Assembly: GCA_037127315.1 (NCBI GenBank)
Contig: JBBBDQ010001270.1
Location: 1,677,001-1,741,000, forward strand
Direction: 5' to 3'
Source of the DNA: Ascarosepion bandense
Taxonomy: Eukaryota; Mollusca; Cephalopoda; Sepiida; Sepiidae
DNA length: 64,000 bases
The position numbers and the translations under genes are program-made. The stretch's first letter is position 1, and each line of letters opens with the position of its first letter. The notes below the pieces were generated by a model that was given only the letters and a program-made list of their open reading frames with translations, was not told the DNA's origin and ran no database searches. This document shows, piece after piece, positions 22,797 to 31,912 of the stretch.

Positions 22797-23051
22797 TTAA
22801 CCACAAGTGTACACAAGTGTCTGGTCTGGTTCTGGTAGAAATACGGCTAGTGGATTTGCACAACGCGACTTTCTGAGATCAAAACACAACGTGGACACTG
22901 GTCCTTTGTTGTAATGGACGTCTTGAGGACCAGCTTTTGTAACGAGATCGTCACAGCCAGCGACAACGGCCCGAAAGCGTCGACATAACTGGTACCTTTT
23001 CGACATCATCGCAGCGGGATCCTTTTCCGAACCAGCGAGCGACCGAACCAA
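22797..23051 (-). CDS. 84-codon open frame of unknown identity
   Basis: MVRSLAGSEKDPAAMMSKRY at the start, then a basic stretch (QLCRRFRAVVAGCDD) and a C terminus QTLVYTCG. I recognise no domain. It lies just inside the right terminal inverted repeat of the 21,061-23,280 element and its base composition is more GC-rich than the surroundings. It could be a remnant of that element's protein, or chance. Confidence 0.2.
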   Translation of the reverse strand: MVRSLAGSEKDPAAMMSKRYQLCRRFRAVVAGCDDLVTKAGPQDVHYNKGPVSTLCFDLRKSRCANPLAVFLPEPDQTLVYTCG

Positions 23052-23464
23052 CCAGCCAGCCGGTTAGAATTGTCACAATTGTAGGTCATTCTAAGTAACT
23101 TGTGAATCTTCAATGGCATACTTTTGGGTTGTAAAAAGAAGCTGATTTCGTTTTTCTATATTTAATATACGATTCATTGCGAGATTTTTAATCGACCGCG
23201 GGCGAGTAAAGCGATAAACTTTAATCGCCCAATTAAGTTTTTAATCGACTGAGTCGATCAAGCGATTGAACTCTTAAAGGCTGCACAACGCTAATAAACC
23301 TGCATTTAATGGAGACAGATTTTGCACACACGAATCTCAAACAAGACTTCAGTGACACACTAAAGACGTATCCACGCATACGCATACACGCATACCCGTA
23401 CACGAATAATTTTCCCACAACTTAAACCTTATATTTCAATGCATATACTTACATAAATAGGTGC

Positions 23465-23946
23465 CCCGTTTCTTCTTCTTCTTCTTCTTCTTCTTCTTCT
23501 TCTTCTTCTTCTTTCAGTACGTAGGCGGCCATGGACTTCCACTTGGCTCTGTCTCTTGTCACTCTCAATAATTTTTCTCTTGGTATCTTTTCTAAGCCCC
23601 ACTCCACCATCCATTTGCTCAATTTTAACAAATACGCCCCCCGCTGCTTTCCCCTGTCTATTCTTCTCTTTATCCGACATGTGAGTATTAAGTTCTCTAG
23701 ACCCTCCCTCCTCATTACGTGTCCCAGGAACTTCATTTGTCTTTTCCTGATATTTAGTATGAGTTTTCTTCTCGTTTGCATCCTTTGCAACACTTCATCG
23801 TTGCACACGTACTCCGTCCATGGAATCCCCAGCATCCTTCTGTAAAACAACATTTCTGCTGCCACAAGCCTCCCCTTCATCCTTGATGAGATCATCCAGC
23901 ATTCACTTTTATACAGGTGGACACATATCACATAACAATCCAGCAC
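23465..23946 (-). pseudogene. LINE-B (RTE-like) C-terminal coding end with (GAA)n tail
   Basis: The longest LINE-B frame: LDCYVICVHLYKSECWMISS, LVAAEMLFYRRMLGIPWTEY, VCNDEVLQRMQTRRKLILNI, RKRQMKFLGHVMRREGLENL, then EKLLRVTRDRAKWKSMAAYV. It runs without a normal stop into poly-Glu encoded by the GAA tract. This is the region after the RT fingers and palm in RTE-type elements, as I recall them. The (GAA)n immediately after the coding end is probably the element's 3' tail. Only the 3' end was inserted, so it is dead on arrival. Confidence 0.75.
23468..23513. repeat. (TTC)n microsatellite, 3' tail of LINE-B
   Basis: About fourteen TTC units (GAA in the LINE sense). Other LINE-B ends in the window also finish in AGAAGAAGA. 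Confidence 0.9.
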
Positions 23947-24033
23947 TCTCTATCATCTGAAAGTACCATTAGCTGACTTTTTTATCTGAAAATCTCACTG
24001 TATAATGTTCAGGATTCGATTTATCACTGCCTA

Positions 24034-24034
24034 C

Positions 24035-24077
<43 letters not shown>
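24034..24077. repeat. (TA)n microsatellite
   Basis: Uninterrupted AT dinucleotides. Confidence 0.95.
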
Positions 24078-24081
<4 letters not shown>

Positions 24082-24245
24082 ACTCTCCCGTCGATTTCGA
24101 CGTATGAGTGTCTAACTCAGACTGCCACACAAAGAATTGTTTAGAGTGGTGAAGGCTTGTGTAGCACCATCCACACTTTTTGGAACTGCTGATAACAAGC
24201 AATCGGTGCAGAAGTTTGCCACGGATTGCATGAACAGCAGACCTC

Positions 24246-24364
24246 AGATATTTAACCCATAACTGGAAGGAAAGGACGGATTAATACCTTTCCCAAGGGT
24301 ACCAGTGCGTAAGTGAATGCAGCGTGTTCGACTGGAAATCGAACTCGGCTCACCGATTTCTCTT
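24246..24364 (-). mobile_element. SINE-1, 5' portion
   Basis: Inverse of the SINE-1 head: ATTTAACCCATAACTGGAAG, CCTTTCCCAAGGGTACCAG, GAACTCGGCTCACCGATTTC (B box region), cut at a (TA)n before the A box. Confidence 0.75.
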
Positions 24365-24474
24365 ATATATATATATATATTCCTGAAGCATACACATACT
24401 TATAGGCTCAATATTAATAACCAATATTTATCATTTTCCCCACAAAAGATATGCTTATATCTTCTTTTTCTTCA

Positions 24475-25070
24475 TGTGCCATGTACTTTCAGAACGTAGG
24501 CGATCATGGACCTCCACTTGGCTCTGTCTCTTGTCGCTCTCAATATTTTTTCTCTTTGTATCTCTTCTAAGCCCCACTCTGCCATCCATTTGCTCAGACC
24601 TAACAAGTACGTCTCGCGCTGCTTTCCCCTGTCTTCCATTTATCCGACCTGTGAGTATTAATTTTTTGCAGGCTTTCCTTCGTCATCACGTGTCACAAGA
24701 ACTTCATTTGTCTCTTCCTGATATTTAGTATCAGCTTTCTTCTCGTTTGCATCTTTTCCAACACTTCATCATTGCACACGTGTTCCGTCCATGGTATCCT
24801 CAGCATCCTTCTGTAAAACCACATTTCTGCTGTCTCAAGCCTCTCCTTTATCTTTGATGAAATCGTCCAACATTCACTTCTATACCGAAGGAAAGATATC
24901 ACATAGCAATCCAGCACTCTTTTGAGATATATATGTCTTTTAGTACTCTGGTTCGCTTTTGAAAGGCGTCTTTGGCCATTCCAATGCGTCTTTGGATCTC
25001 CATGTCTCACTTTCCATCCTCTGTCAAAAAAAGAAACTCTGTTCTCTGGCACGGTTCGAAACTATGTCCT
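24475..25070 (-). pseudogene. LINE-B (RTE-like) C-terminal fragment
   Basis: The frame at 24,693-25,052 reads FDRGWKVRHGDPKTHWNGQR, STKRHIYLKRVLDCYVISFL, RYRSECWTISSKIKERLETA, EMWFYRRMLRIPWTEHVCND and KLILNIRKRQMKFL. It then shifts and continues to the coding end near 24,490, followed by TGAAGAAAAAGAAG. It lies in the same orientation as the fragment at 23,465-23,946, ~530 bp away; these are two separate insertions or a tandem duplication. Confidence 0.75.
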
Positions 25071-25089
25071 CTTGCCTGAGGCCACTTTT

Positions 25090-26000
25090 TCTTAATTAGA
25101 ATTTTCGAATGCACAGGTCGGTGGATATTATAGGATACAAATCAAATCCTATATCATTCCAACAAATAACGAATGCCAAAAAAAGTAGAATTGCATACGC
25201 ATAAAATCGGATCAGAATGGCTGAAATCATTTGGGAAAAACCCAGATCAAGGCAAATTTCACAAGTCAGTGTGAAAAGTAAGATTCTGGATTCTGATTGT
25301 ATAGAAAATAGCAAATTTATCTATGACCCCTGTCAAAATGTTCTTAACACCCAAAAAAATGGGTATGCGGTTGATCACGTGACTAGATTTCACTACTTAT
25401 TCACTTTTCTTGACAGGCCAAAAACAGTTCAATGGAAGCAGAGATCTGATAAGGACCTCGTCTTAATGTAAAGGAGAATTTTCAGAACGCTGAAACTGAC
25501 ATGTCTCCTTGACAGACATTCGTTCTTCCTCTCTTTCCTATTTTCCTTTCTTAGTCTTCACTCACACGCCGCCAACACAAGCAACAACGACAACAAGACA
25601 TCTTCAACGGACTCTAACGTCCGTTAAGTATTTTGTTGCTTTACCTTACTTTTCACTTCCTCGCCGGTCATAAAAAAGGAAAGGAACACATACTTCATTA
25701 TTATATTGTTAAAATTTGCATAAACACAATGACATGTTACTTACGACTATGAACTCTTTATTCCTTTTAACTTCGTACTATACTTTGTTTTCAACATTTA
25801 CTAAGTTAGCATTTTCACTTCTTACAAATGTAATATTATTCCGTTCTGTTAATAAAATCCACTTATTTTAAAAACGAAAGACTTTGATTCTTCCAACCTT
25901 CAGTCAACCTTCTGATACTTTAAATTGTGGGGACTATGGTTGTGTTTTGCACAAGGCTAATTTGAAATTTGATAAATATCCCCGACCTTCTCTACAATAT
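25090..26000. other. No recognisable feature
   Basis: Short frames on both strands (25,096-25,471) match nothing I know. The stretch at 25,490-25,680 is pyrimidine-rich with CAACAACGACAACAAG, reminiscent of an LTR leader, but without supporting ends. Confidence 0.5.
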
Positions 26001-26004
26001 CTAA

Positions 26005-26325
26005 TTCACACTATGTTATGGGGAAACACACCTATTCCTCAGATAATGAACTCTCCCTCCTATATTAGTAAGAGTTAACAGGAAGTTAACACGAGTTCTT
26101 GGGAAGTTCATAGGAGTTCTTAGAAGTTCTAGAGAGATTTTTAGAGTTCTATTGGAGTTTAGTAGAACTAGTAGTTGATATTAGTCGGCAGTTAGCCGAA
26201 TACTAAGGAGTCAGCTTACAGTGGAAGATTACCAGGTTCCTAACATTTTGGGTGCGTTAAGTCGATTAGCAACCGACATAGCACGATTATAACCTTCAGT
26301 GGGAAAACTACTCCACAACACACTG
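26005..26325 (+). repeat. Left member of a distant inverted repeat pair (with 30,025-30,310)
   Basis: Landmarks: TTATGGGGAAACAC, CAGATAATGAACTCTC, AGAGTTAACAGGAAGTTAAC, a run of GAAGTTC/GAGTTCT near-repeats, CAGTTAGCCGAATACTAAGG, TTTTGGGTGCGTTAAGTCGA, TTATAACCTTCAGTG. All occur in reverse order and complement at 30,025-30,310. Type unknown; a solo LTR in two orientations is possible. Confidence 0.7.
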
Positions 26326-26555
26326 CTAAAAAAAAACAACAACAAAAAAAACAAAAACAGGGCGTTCACATAAACACGTTTAACCATTAAATTATAATTT
26401 TTAAGCCATAAAAAAAACACCAGATAAAAAATAAAATACATTGATTTATTTTCTTTTATACTATTTTTTATTCTTTTATTTATTATTCTTTTCTTTAAAT
26501 GAAATGCCCATTCAAACATTCCGTCGCTAATGTAAACAAACTAGTTACGTCCCCT

Positions 26556-26826
26556 ACAGTCAGTTAAGTGCCATACGTGATAGATGCTTGGGCGATCATG
26601 TCTTGAAAGAGACATAAATGACTGGGCAGAAGATTATCCGGTAGTAGATTGCCATTGCTTTCTGCGGTAGACTGGTTGCCGACCAAGGCTATAGAACCCA
26701 CTCTGTCCTGTTATTTAACCCATAACTGGAAGAAATAGACGGATTAATACCTTTCCCAAGGGTATTTGCGCGTAAGTGAATGCAATGAATTCAACTGGAA
26801 TTTGAACTCGGCTCCCCGATTTTTTT
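26556..26826 (-). mobile_element. SINE-1, nearly complete, 5' end missing
   Basis: CAGTCAGTTAAGTGCCATAC at one end, then GGCGATCATGTCTTGAAAG, GCGGTAGACTGGTTGCC, AGGGTATTTGCGCG and GAACTCGGCTCCCCGATTT. It is cut just before the A box. Confidence 0.85.
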
Positions 26827-26829
26827 ACA

Positions 26830-27097
26830 ATCGGTGTAAGTTTGTATGTTTAATCTTTTTATGTCTTCTCAGGTCCATAACAACTAACAGACGTATTTTT
26901 TCTGATATTCAACTGAAAATCATTTTCACAATGACGAGGTAAAAATCTCGAAATATAAAAATTTCCGTATCGCAATGTAAACTATATTAATTTTGAATCA
27001 AACAAATGCTATCTGTTGTATTGGTCTCTTTTTTCTTAAAAAAAAAGAAGTAAATATCGGAAAACTAGAAATTGTAAAACTGCTGGTTCTTTTCACC

Positions 27098-27143
<46 letters not shown>

Positions 27144-27180
27144 ATTATATTTTAGAACATGTACATAACTTCTCTATATA
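26830..27180. other. AT-rich DNA with (TA)n at 27,102-27,137
   Basis: No frame or repeat family recognised apart from the TA run. Confidence 0.6.
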
Positions 27181-27183
27181 TAA

Positions 27184-27230
27184 TCGCGTCCGTTTCTGCA
27201 TCGGAGTACCGATGCTTCATCAGGCGATGT
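27184..27230 (-). ncRNA. Hammerhead ribozyme-like motif, probably from a Penelope-like element
   Basis: Minus strand: ATCGC, CTGATGA (27,217-27,223), a perfect seven-pair stem II (GCATCGG/CCGATGC with a TACT loop), then GAAAC (27,192-27,196). GCGAT downstream can pair with the upstream ATCGC as stem I. The base triplet before the expected cleavage point reads GAC instead of NUH, and stem III is not convincing. The fold is intact but activity is doubtful. Terminal repeats of Penelope-like retroelements are known to hold such ribozymes. Confidence 0.6.
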
Positions 27231-27270
27231 GGTACTGGGAATCCTTTTCATTTTTATTTATTTCGTTTTG

Positions 27271-27507
27271 TTAGGGGTATTGGCTGGAGGGGTTTGATAT
27301 TGTGATATTTCGTTGACAGTTGGAATTTTTTTTGTGGAGAGTGTTAGTGTGTGTTGGTGGGTGAAAGATAATGTAGTCAGTCTGTGACCGTTGGAATTTA
27401 TTAGTTGGTGCGGATATTTTTTTGTTTATTTTTATTTTTGCAGAGTCTTTAGGCTCTGGTGTAGAACCATTATTAGTTTTAACTAATAAAGTAAGGTTAA
27501 TAACCAC
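27271..27507 (-). CDS. 78-codon open frame, unrecognised
   Basis: MVINLTLLVKTNNGSTPEPK then a Lys/Asn/Thr-rich low-complexity stretch. It lies just upstream, in minus-strand sense, of the hammerhead-like motif, so it may belong to the same retroelement. No known domain; may be chance in AT-rich DNA. Confidence 0.15.
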   Translation of the reverse strand: MVINLTLLVKTNNGSTPEPKDSAKIKINKKISAPTNKFQRSQTDYIIFHPPTHTNTLHKKNSNCQRNITISNPSSQYP

Positions 27508-27529
27508 AATTGATGTTGATCAATATTAA

Positions 27530-27715
27530 TTATAAAGTAAGGTTAAAGACCATAATTAGGAAAGTCAATCACCATAATTAGAGTAAGGCCAATAACCATA
27601 ACCATAATTAGAGCGAGGTTAATAACCATAAACATAATTAGAGTAAGATTTATAACCATAAATAAAATTACAGTAAGGTTAATAACCATAACCATAACCA
27701 TAATAAATCGAATCA
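27530..27715. repeat. Degenerate ~30 bp tandem repeat (TAACCATAA/AGAGTAAGG)
   Basis: Six or so units of the type AATTAGAGTAAGGTTAATAA, CCATAAC. Confidence 0.75.
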
Positions 27716-28064
27716 TATATAGACGAGATATGAGAATAGAAATTTATATGAGAATAGAAAATTTAAACTTACAAATTAGGATTTGTATTCAAATTTTGCT
27801 TATGACCTTTTCGGGTTTTAAACACTACTTTTTGCTGCTGAGTGTTTAAATCTTACAGCCCATAAAGATATAAATACTGAAGATATTTGAATATACAGGG
27901 ATGATGGCCTTATAATTGTGAAGAATGCCACAAATTTTAAAATGCATAAAATTAGAAAGATATTATATAGAGAATTTAAAAGCCTTAATTAAAAAGTGAC
28001 CATTTATACAAATATAAAAAAACGGATTTCCACGATGTGACGTTAGATTTAGAAAAGTATATAT

Positions 28065-28805
28065 ACAAAACCCTTAGTATTTGTCTATATTTCTGAGATG
28101 AGGTAGTATTTACAGTATTTAAATTATTCGGACTATTGTCCTCATCTTTGTTGCCATTTGTACGACATTTCGGTCGTTGTAGGCCCCTGCCTTCTTCAGG
28201 TGCAAGGACTGTCCACCCGACCCTTTATTACAATTACTGGGCTATACAAACTCCATTCCTTGCGATAAACTGCGATTGTAAGTCATGAGTTATTTCCCTC
28301 TAACGTTTCAAGTTACGTGTTCACCACTGCTGTACTCTGATACTGAACTCACAACTCTGAGAGTCAAGTCAAGAACTAACCACCGTCTGTATCCACTGGG
28401 CCAAGAACAACTGAATGTTTGGGACTTATAACTCTTTTTTACCAGAGTTCATATTGCAAATTTTGATGTTAATGGTTTTCTCTGATAATTTTGATGCTAA
28501 TGGTTTTCTCTAGTATTTTTTCCAGAGCTCATATTTTCTCTGGCACTCCGTATTACTGGTTCCCATATTGTGTTCATCTCTATGCTTGGTCGGCTTAGGA
28601 GATTTTTGAAGCCTAGCATATGTGCTGATTCCTTAATTTACCCCTTTTGGAATGGAGTTCATATAGCCCAGTGATTGTAATAAAGAGTTCGGTTGGAAGT
28701 TCATAAGACCTGAAGAAGGCCGGAGCATAAAACGGCCAAAACGTCGTACAAATGGCAAGAAAGATGAGGACAATAGTCCGAATAATATAAATACTGTATA
28801 CCAAA
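28065..28805. mobile_element. Inverted-repeat unit, probable Penelope-like terminal repeats facing each other
   Basis: Left arm 28,065-28,265 and right arm about 28,650-28,805 are inverse copies. Landmarks in sense of the right arm: TAGCCCAGTGATTGTAATAA, GACCTGAAGAAGGCCGGAGC, AACGTCGTACAAATGGCAA, GATGAGGACAATAGTCCGAA, AATACTGTAT. The interior has no RT. The CTGAAGAAGG...CGAAACG arrangement is of the kind I associate with Penelope-like terminal repeats. A second unit of the same type is at 38,925-39,265. Confidence 0.6.
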
Positions 28806-28876
28806 CCCTTGCTTGATTTTTAACCCATGTTTTACCATTGCGGAAAAGTATTGATTTACGGAAATGTAAGATTATA

Positions 28877-29187
28877 TGAGCGTTGTGGTGCAGTGGATAT
28901 CGGCTCGGAACGAGAAATCGGGTATCCGAGTTCGAATTCCATTTGAATTCATTGCATTCACTTACGCGCAAATAGTCTTGGGAAAGGTATTAATCCGTAT
29001 CTTCCTTCCAGTTATGGGTTAAATAACAGGACAGATTGGGTTCTATAGCCTTGGCTGGCAACCAGTCTACCGCAGAAAGCAATGGCAACCTACTACGGGA
29101 TAATATTCTGCCCAGTCAGTCATGTCTCGAAAGAGACATGATTGCCCAAAGCGTGTATCACTTATGGGATTTAACTGACTGACTGAA
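28877..29187 (+). mobile_element. SINE-1, near full length
   Basis: GCGTTGTGGTGCAGTGGATA (A box), CCGAGTTCGAATTCC (B box), CTTGGGAAAGGTATTAATCC, GACAGATTGGGTTCTATAGC, end TTAACTGACTGACTGA. It appears younger than the copy at 16,678: fewer differences from the shared pattern. Confidence 0.9.
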
Positions 29188-29336
29188 TATAATAGTTGGG
29201 AATATAATTAAAACCCCTATTAGGCACAAAGTGGGGGAGCGTTTTTTTATTGTTATAAAGTAATAAACTGATTCCCCACTAATTACTACTTAATAATATA
29301 ATACATCTCTTCCCCCTCCAGGCTATGAATCGTAAA

Positions 29337-29495
29337 ATTGGACAGATTGGGTTCTATAGCCTTGGTTTGCAACCAGTCTATCGCAGAAAGCAATGGCAAC
29401 CTATTGCGGGATAATCTTCTGCTCAGTCAGTCATGTCTCGAAAGAGACATGATCGCCCAAGCGTGTTTCAGGTATGGCACTTAACTAACTGACTG
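29337..29495 (+). mobile_element. SINE-1, 3' half only
   Basis: Begins abruptly at AAATTGGACAGATTGGGTTC and ends CTTAACTAACTGACTGA. It lies only 150 bp after the full copy in the same orientation. Confidence 0.85.
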
Positions 29496-29749
29496 AGGAT
29501 TATATCAATAAATTCAGACGATATGTTTATGTACTTTTCCGCAAAATTAAATGCTTCTATTAAACTTTTTTCAGAAATCGATTGGTAAAAGTTTTTTATG
29601 TCATATTTAATGAACGTATATTTATTTTTGCATTGGATTTTGTGAAACCAGGAAATGCAATCAGTTGTGGTCTTCCACTGGTTAGCTTGAGTGGCTCTTC
29701 TTAGTAAGTCACAAATATTTTTTAATATTTGATGGGTTGTTTTGCTCAC
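29468..29749 (-). pseudogene. Penelope-like element reverse transcriptase fragment
   Basis: The open frame of 93 residues includes QILKNICDLLRRAT, NQWKTTTDCISWFHKIQ and YTFIKYDIKNFYQSISEK. DIKNFYQSI at residues 50-58 fits RT motif A, with Asp50 as the first catalytic Asp, in the form typical of Penelope-like elements (usual DIVDFYPSI). The NQWKNT block before it is also characteristic. The frame ends within the RT domain; the rest of the RT and the GIY-YIG nuclease are not attached. The final bases overlap the 3' end of the adjacent SINE fragment. Confidence 0.75.
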
Positions 29750-30024
29750 TTCTTATATTCTGCAATCCACTTCCAGCCAATTGTTTGACATTTCTATTTG
29801 TTTTACGTTTCTACTGTCGCTCTCTCCCCTATACATTCTTCCCTCCGTGCATTTTCTCACTTCTTCCTTTTTGTTAAGCCCAGACATCGAGTGACCCTTA
29901 TGTGTATCACCTACATTTTACCAGAAATATTTTAATGCCTTGATGAAAGCGTTTACCTTGCTCTTCACTCACATCACCCAGGTTCTCTAGAAACTTGTCC
30001 AAGTGACTGTGTAAATAATTGTTG

Positions 30025-30310
30025 TGGAGTAGTTTTCACACTGAAGGTTATAATCAGGCTATAATCGACTTAACGCACCCAAATGTTAAGAAGTTTGTAA
30101 TCTTCCACTGAAAGCTGACTCCTTCGGCTAACTGCCGACTAATATCAACTGCCTAGTAGTTCTACTGAACTCCAATAGAATTCTAAAGAACTCCGATGAA
30201 CTTCCCAAGAACTTCTCAAGAACATTCCCCGTTAACTTCCGGTTAACTCTTATTAATATAGAAGAGAGAGTCCATTATCTGAAGAATAGGAGTGTTTCCC
30301 CATAAAAATA
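30025..30310 (-). repeat. Right member of the distant inverted repeat pair (with 26,005-26,325)
   Basis: Reverse-complement copy of 26,005-26,325. GTTGTGGAGTAGTTTTCACA, CGACTTAACGCACCCAAATG and AGAGAGAGTCCATTATCTGA are visible landmarks. The two copies lie about 4 kb apart. Confidence 0.7.
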
Positions 30311-30339
30311 ACGTATCTTGATTTTTAATCTACATCTGC

Positions 30340-30800
30340 TCGGATGAGCTTAAGTCACTGATGCCTCCTCAACAGGTGTTTACCCGTTCAACCAGACTGG
30401 CAACTGGGTCCCACCCATTCACAGTCAGGTTAGCCAAACGCAGACGACAATTCTACTCCTGCAGCTTCCTCTCTCGCACTTCCCGCCTGTGGAACTCACT
30501 CCCGTATTCTTGCTTTCCTGACGGCTACGACCTCCAGAAATTTAAAAGCAAAGTTAATACTCACCTACTAACCACTGGCCTCTAGCTCTCTCCCCTCCCT
30601 TGTATAACCTTCCCTTTCTCTCCGCCCATGTACCTGTCATTGCACCTGCTTTCTCAGCTTTCTATTGTTCCTTTCTAACTAGCTTGTACTCCTCACTCTT
30701 TTCTAATTAATCTTTTTACATTTATGTAACCCCCTGCACATCAGTGGCGTTTCTGCCTTGCTCGGGGTGAAATGATTAAAAAAAAAAAAAAAAAAATTCA
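30340..30800 (+). pseudogene. LINE-A 3' end with complete family tail
   Basis: The 74-codon frame 30,361-30,585 is the last coding part (TRLATGSHPFTVRLAKRRRQ, SRTSRLWNSLPYSCFPDGYD, KFKSKVNTHLLTT). It is followed by a ~180 bp 3' UTR and the tail CCCCCTGCACATCAGTGGC, GCCTTGCTCGGGGTGAAATG, ATTAAAAA. Strongly 5' truncated. Confidence 0.85.
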
Positions 30801-30849
30801 AGTGTTTGTAAAATCAATAGTAGCTCCTTTATATCTTGGTAGTTGTCGA

Positions 30850-31085
30850 CTTTTCTTTTCCCTAAAAAAATTATGTACCACATCAGAAAATGCATTGCAA
30901 GCTCCAGCTTATTTCACATTCAGTGTTGCAACAAAGTGTGGATCCGTGAAAAGTGTTCTTATTTGAGGTTCATCAAATATTTCTGCATTTTTCTTTTCAT
31001 CACTGGGAGCTAGAAAAGTTGAACATATGTAGCTGAAGCAATGTCTACTGTGATCAAGAGCTTTGACAAATTACTCTATTACAAT
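30850..31085 (-). pseudogene. Family X protein, C-terminal-side fragment
   Basis: Minus strand: LPLHIKIVIE, FVKALDHSRHCFSYICSTFL, EKKNAEIFDEPQIRTLFTDP. I recall the usual form (LPPLHIKLGLMKQFVKALD, FDGPQIRxLxxDP) from the same uncharacterised multi-copy proteins as family X. It lies on the same strand and in the right order relative to the N-terminal part at 31,913-32,510, so the two are probably one copy interrupted by the 5S/tRNA palindrome. Confidence 0.5.
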
Positions 31086-31236
31086 TTTTATATGCAGTGG
31101 GAGAAAAACAATATTTTACTTATCAACAAGAAGCCCATTAATGATGTTTTAATCACCAGGCATCAAACTGTTTCTTGATGACCATTCTCTCTTTACCCAG
31201 TGATCTACTATAACCCTACTATCCCAGTAGCACAGC

Positions 31237-31400
31237 AAACGGTCATATCACGTTGAATACACCGGTTCTCGTTCGATCACCGAAGTTGCGCCTGGTTAGT
31301 ACTTAGATGGGTGACCGCTTGCGAATGCCAGGTGTTGTAAGCGTTTATTGACGGATGTGCGTTGTGGTGTAGTGGATATCGGCTCGGAAAGAGAAATCGG
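31237..31400 (+). mobile_element. 5S rRNA-tRNA chimeric SINE, left arm of a palindrome
   Basis: Begins CGGTCATATCACGTTGAATA, CACCGGTTCTCGTTCGATCA, and GCCTGGTTAGTACTTAGATG: recognisably 5S rRNA, including its internal control region, with about 12 bases deleted after CGAAGTT. A short linker (TAAGCGTTTATTGACG) leads to the SINE-1 head GATGTGCGTTGTGGTGTAG. It breaks off at GAGAAATCGG. Confidence 0.8.
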
Positions 31401-31425
31401 TGAATTGGAATTCGAACTCGGCTCG

Positions 31426-31596
31426 CCGATTTCTCTTTCCGAGCCTATATCCACTACACCACAACGCACATCCGTCAATACACACATACAGCACCTGGTA
31501 TTCCCAAGCGGTCACCCATCTATGTGCTCAACAGGCACAACGTTGCTTAACTTCGATGAATCGAACGAGAACCAGTGTATTCAACGTGATATGACC
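31426..31596 (-). mobile_element. 5S rRNA-tRNA chimeric SINE, right arm of a palindrome
   Basis: Inverse partner of 31,237-31,400. It keeps the bases missing from the left arm (GAAGTTAAGCAACGTTG on the minus strand), so the arms are not simple copies of each other. A 25 bp spacer at 31,401-31,425 separates them and contains the B box region of one arm. Both lack the SINE body. Confidence 0.8.
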
Positions 31597-31912
31597 GGTT
31601 CATTCAATTCAGGTTGACTAAAAAAAGGTTTATGACAATCTGCATCAGATGGCTTAAAAATATCAGTTTGGTCATCTTCAATTTTAGAAACAGGCGAATT
31701 GAAGAATTCTCTGTCAGCTCAGTAAATACAGGTGCAGATATTTCCTGGTAGTGTGCAACTGGTCAAATGGAAAATTGGGGTATTTCGAGTGTTATTTAGT
31801 TTTATTATTTAAAACTTTTATATTTGATAATTGATATATACATTGGTTAAAAACACTCACAGGGAAAGATAATATTATAAGTCCAAACAGGTTCACCAGG
31901 CAAACCGAATTC

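Larger units (their letters stand above)
21061..23280. mobile_element. 2.2 kb element with ~200 bp terminal inverted repeats, class unknown
   Basis: Bases 21,061-21,257 are repeated in reverse complement at 23,078-23,280 at high but imperfect identity. Landmarks are CTTTAAGA, CGACTCAGTCGATTAAAAAC, TTACAACCCAAAAGTAT and TTAGAATGACCTACAAT. Within the arm CGATTAAAAA is repeated at short intervals. The interior has several short frames, none recognised as transposase (21,238-21,471 and 22,797-23,051 on the minus strand; 21,816-22,097 on the plus). The interior may hold a later LTR-type insertion at about 22,112-22,795. No target duplication was established. Confidence 0.7.

Noticed and set aside
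23429..23680. Arg-rich frame (RRRRRRR) as a DNA-binding protein
   Set aside because: It is the GAA/TTC microsatellite tail of LINE-B read in another frame.
31241..31345. Functional 5S rRNA gene
   Set aside because: A 12-base deletion in the conserved part, substitutions, direct fusion to a tRNA-like SINE head and an inverted partner show it is SINE-derived.
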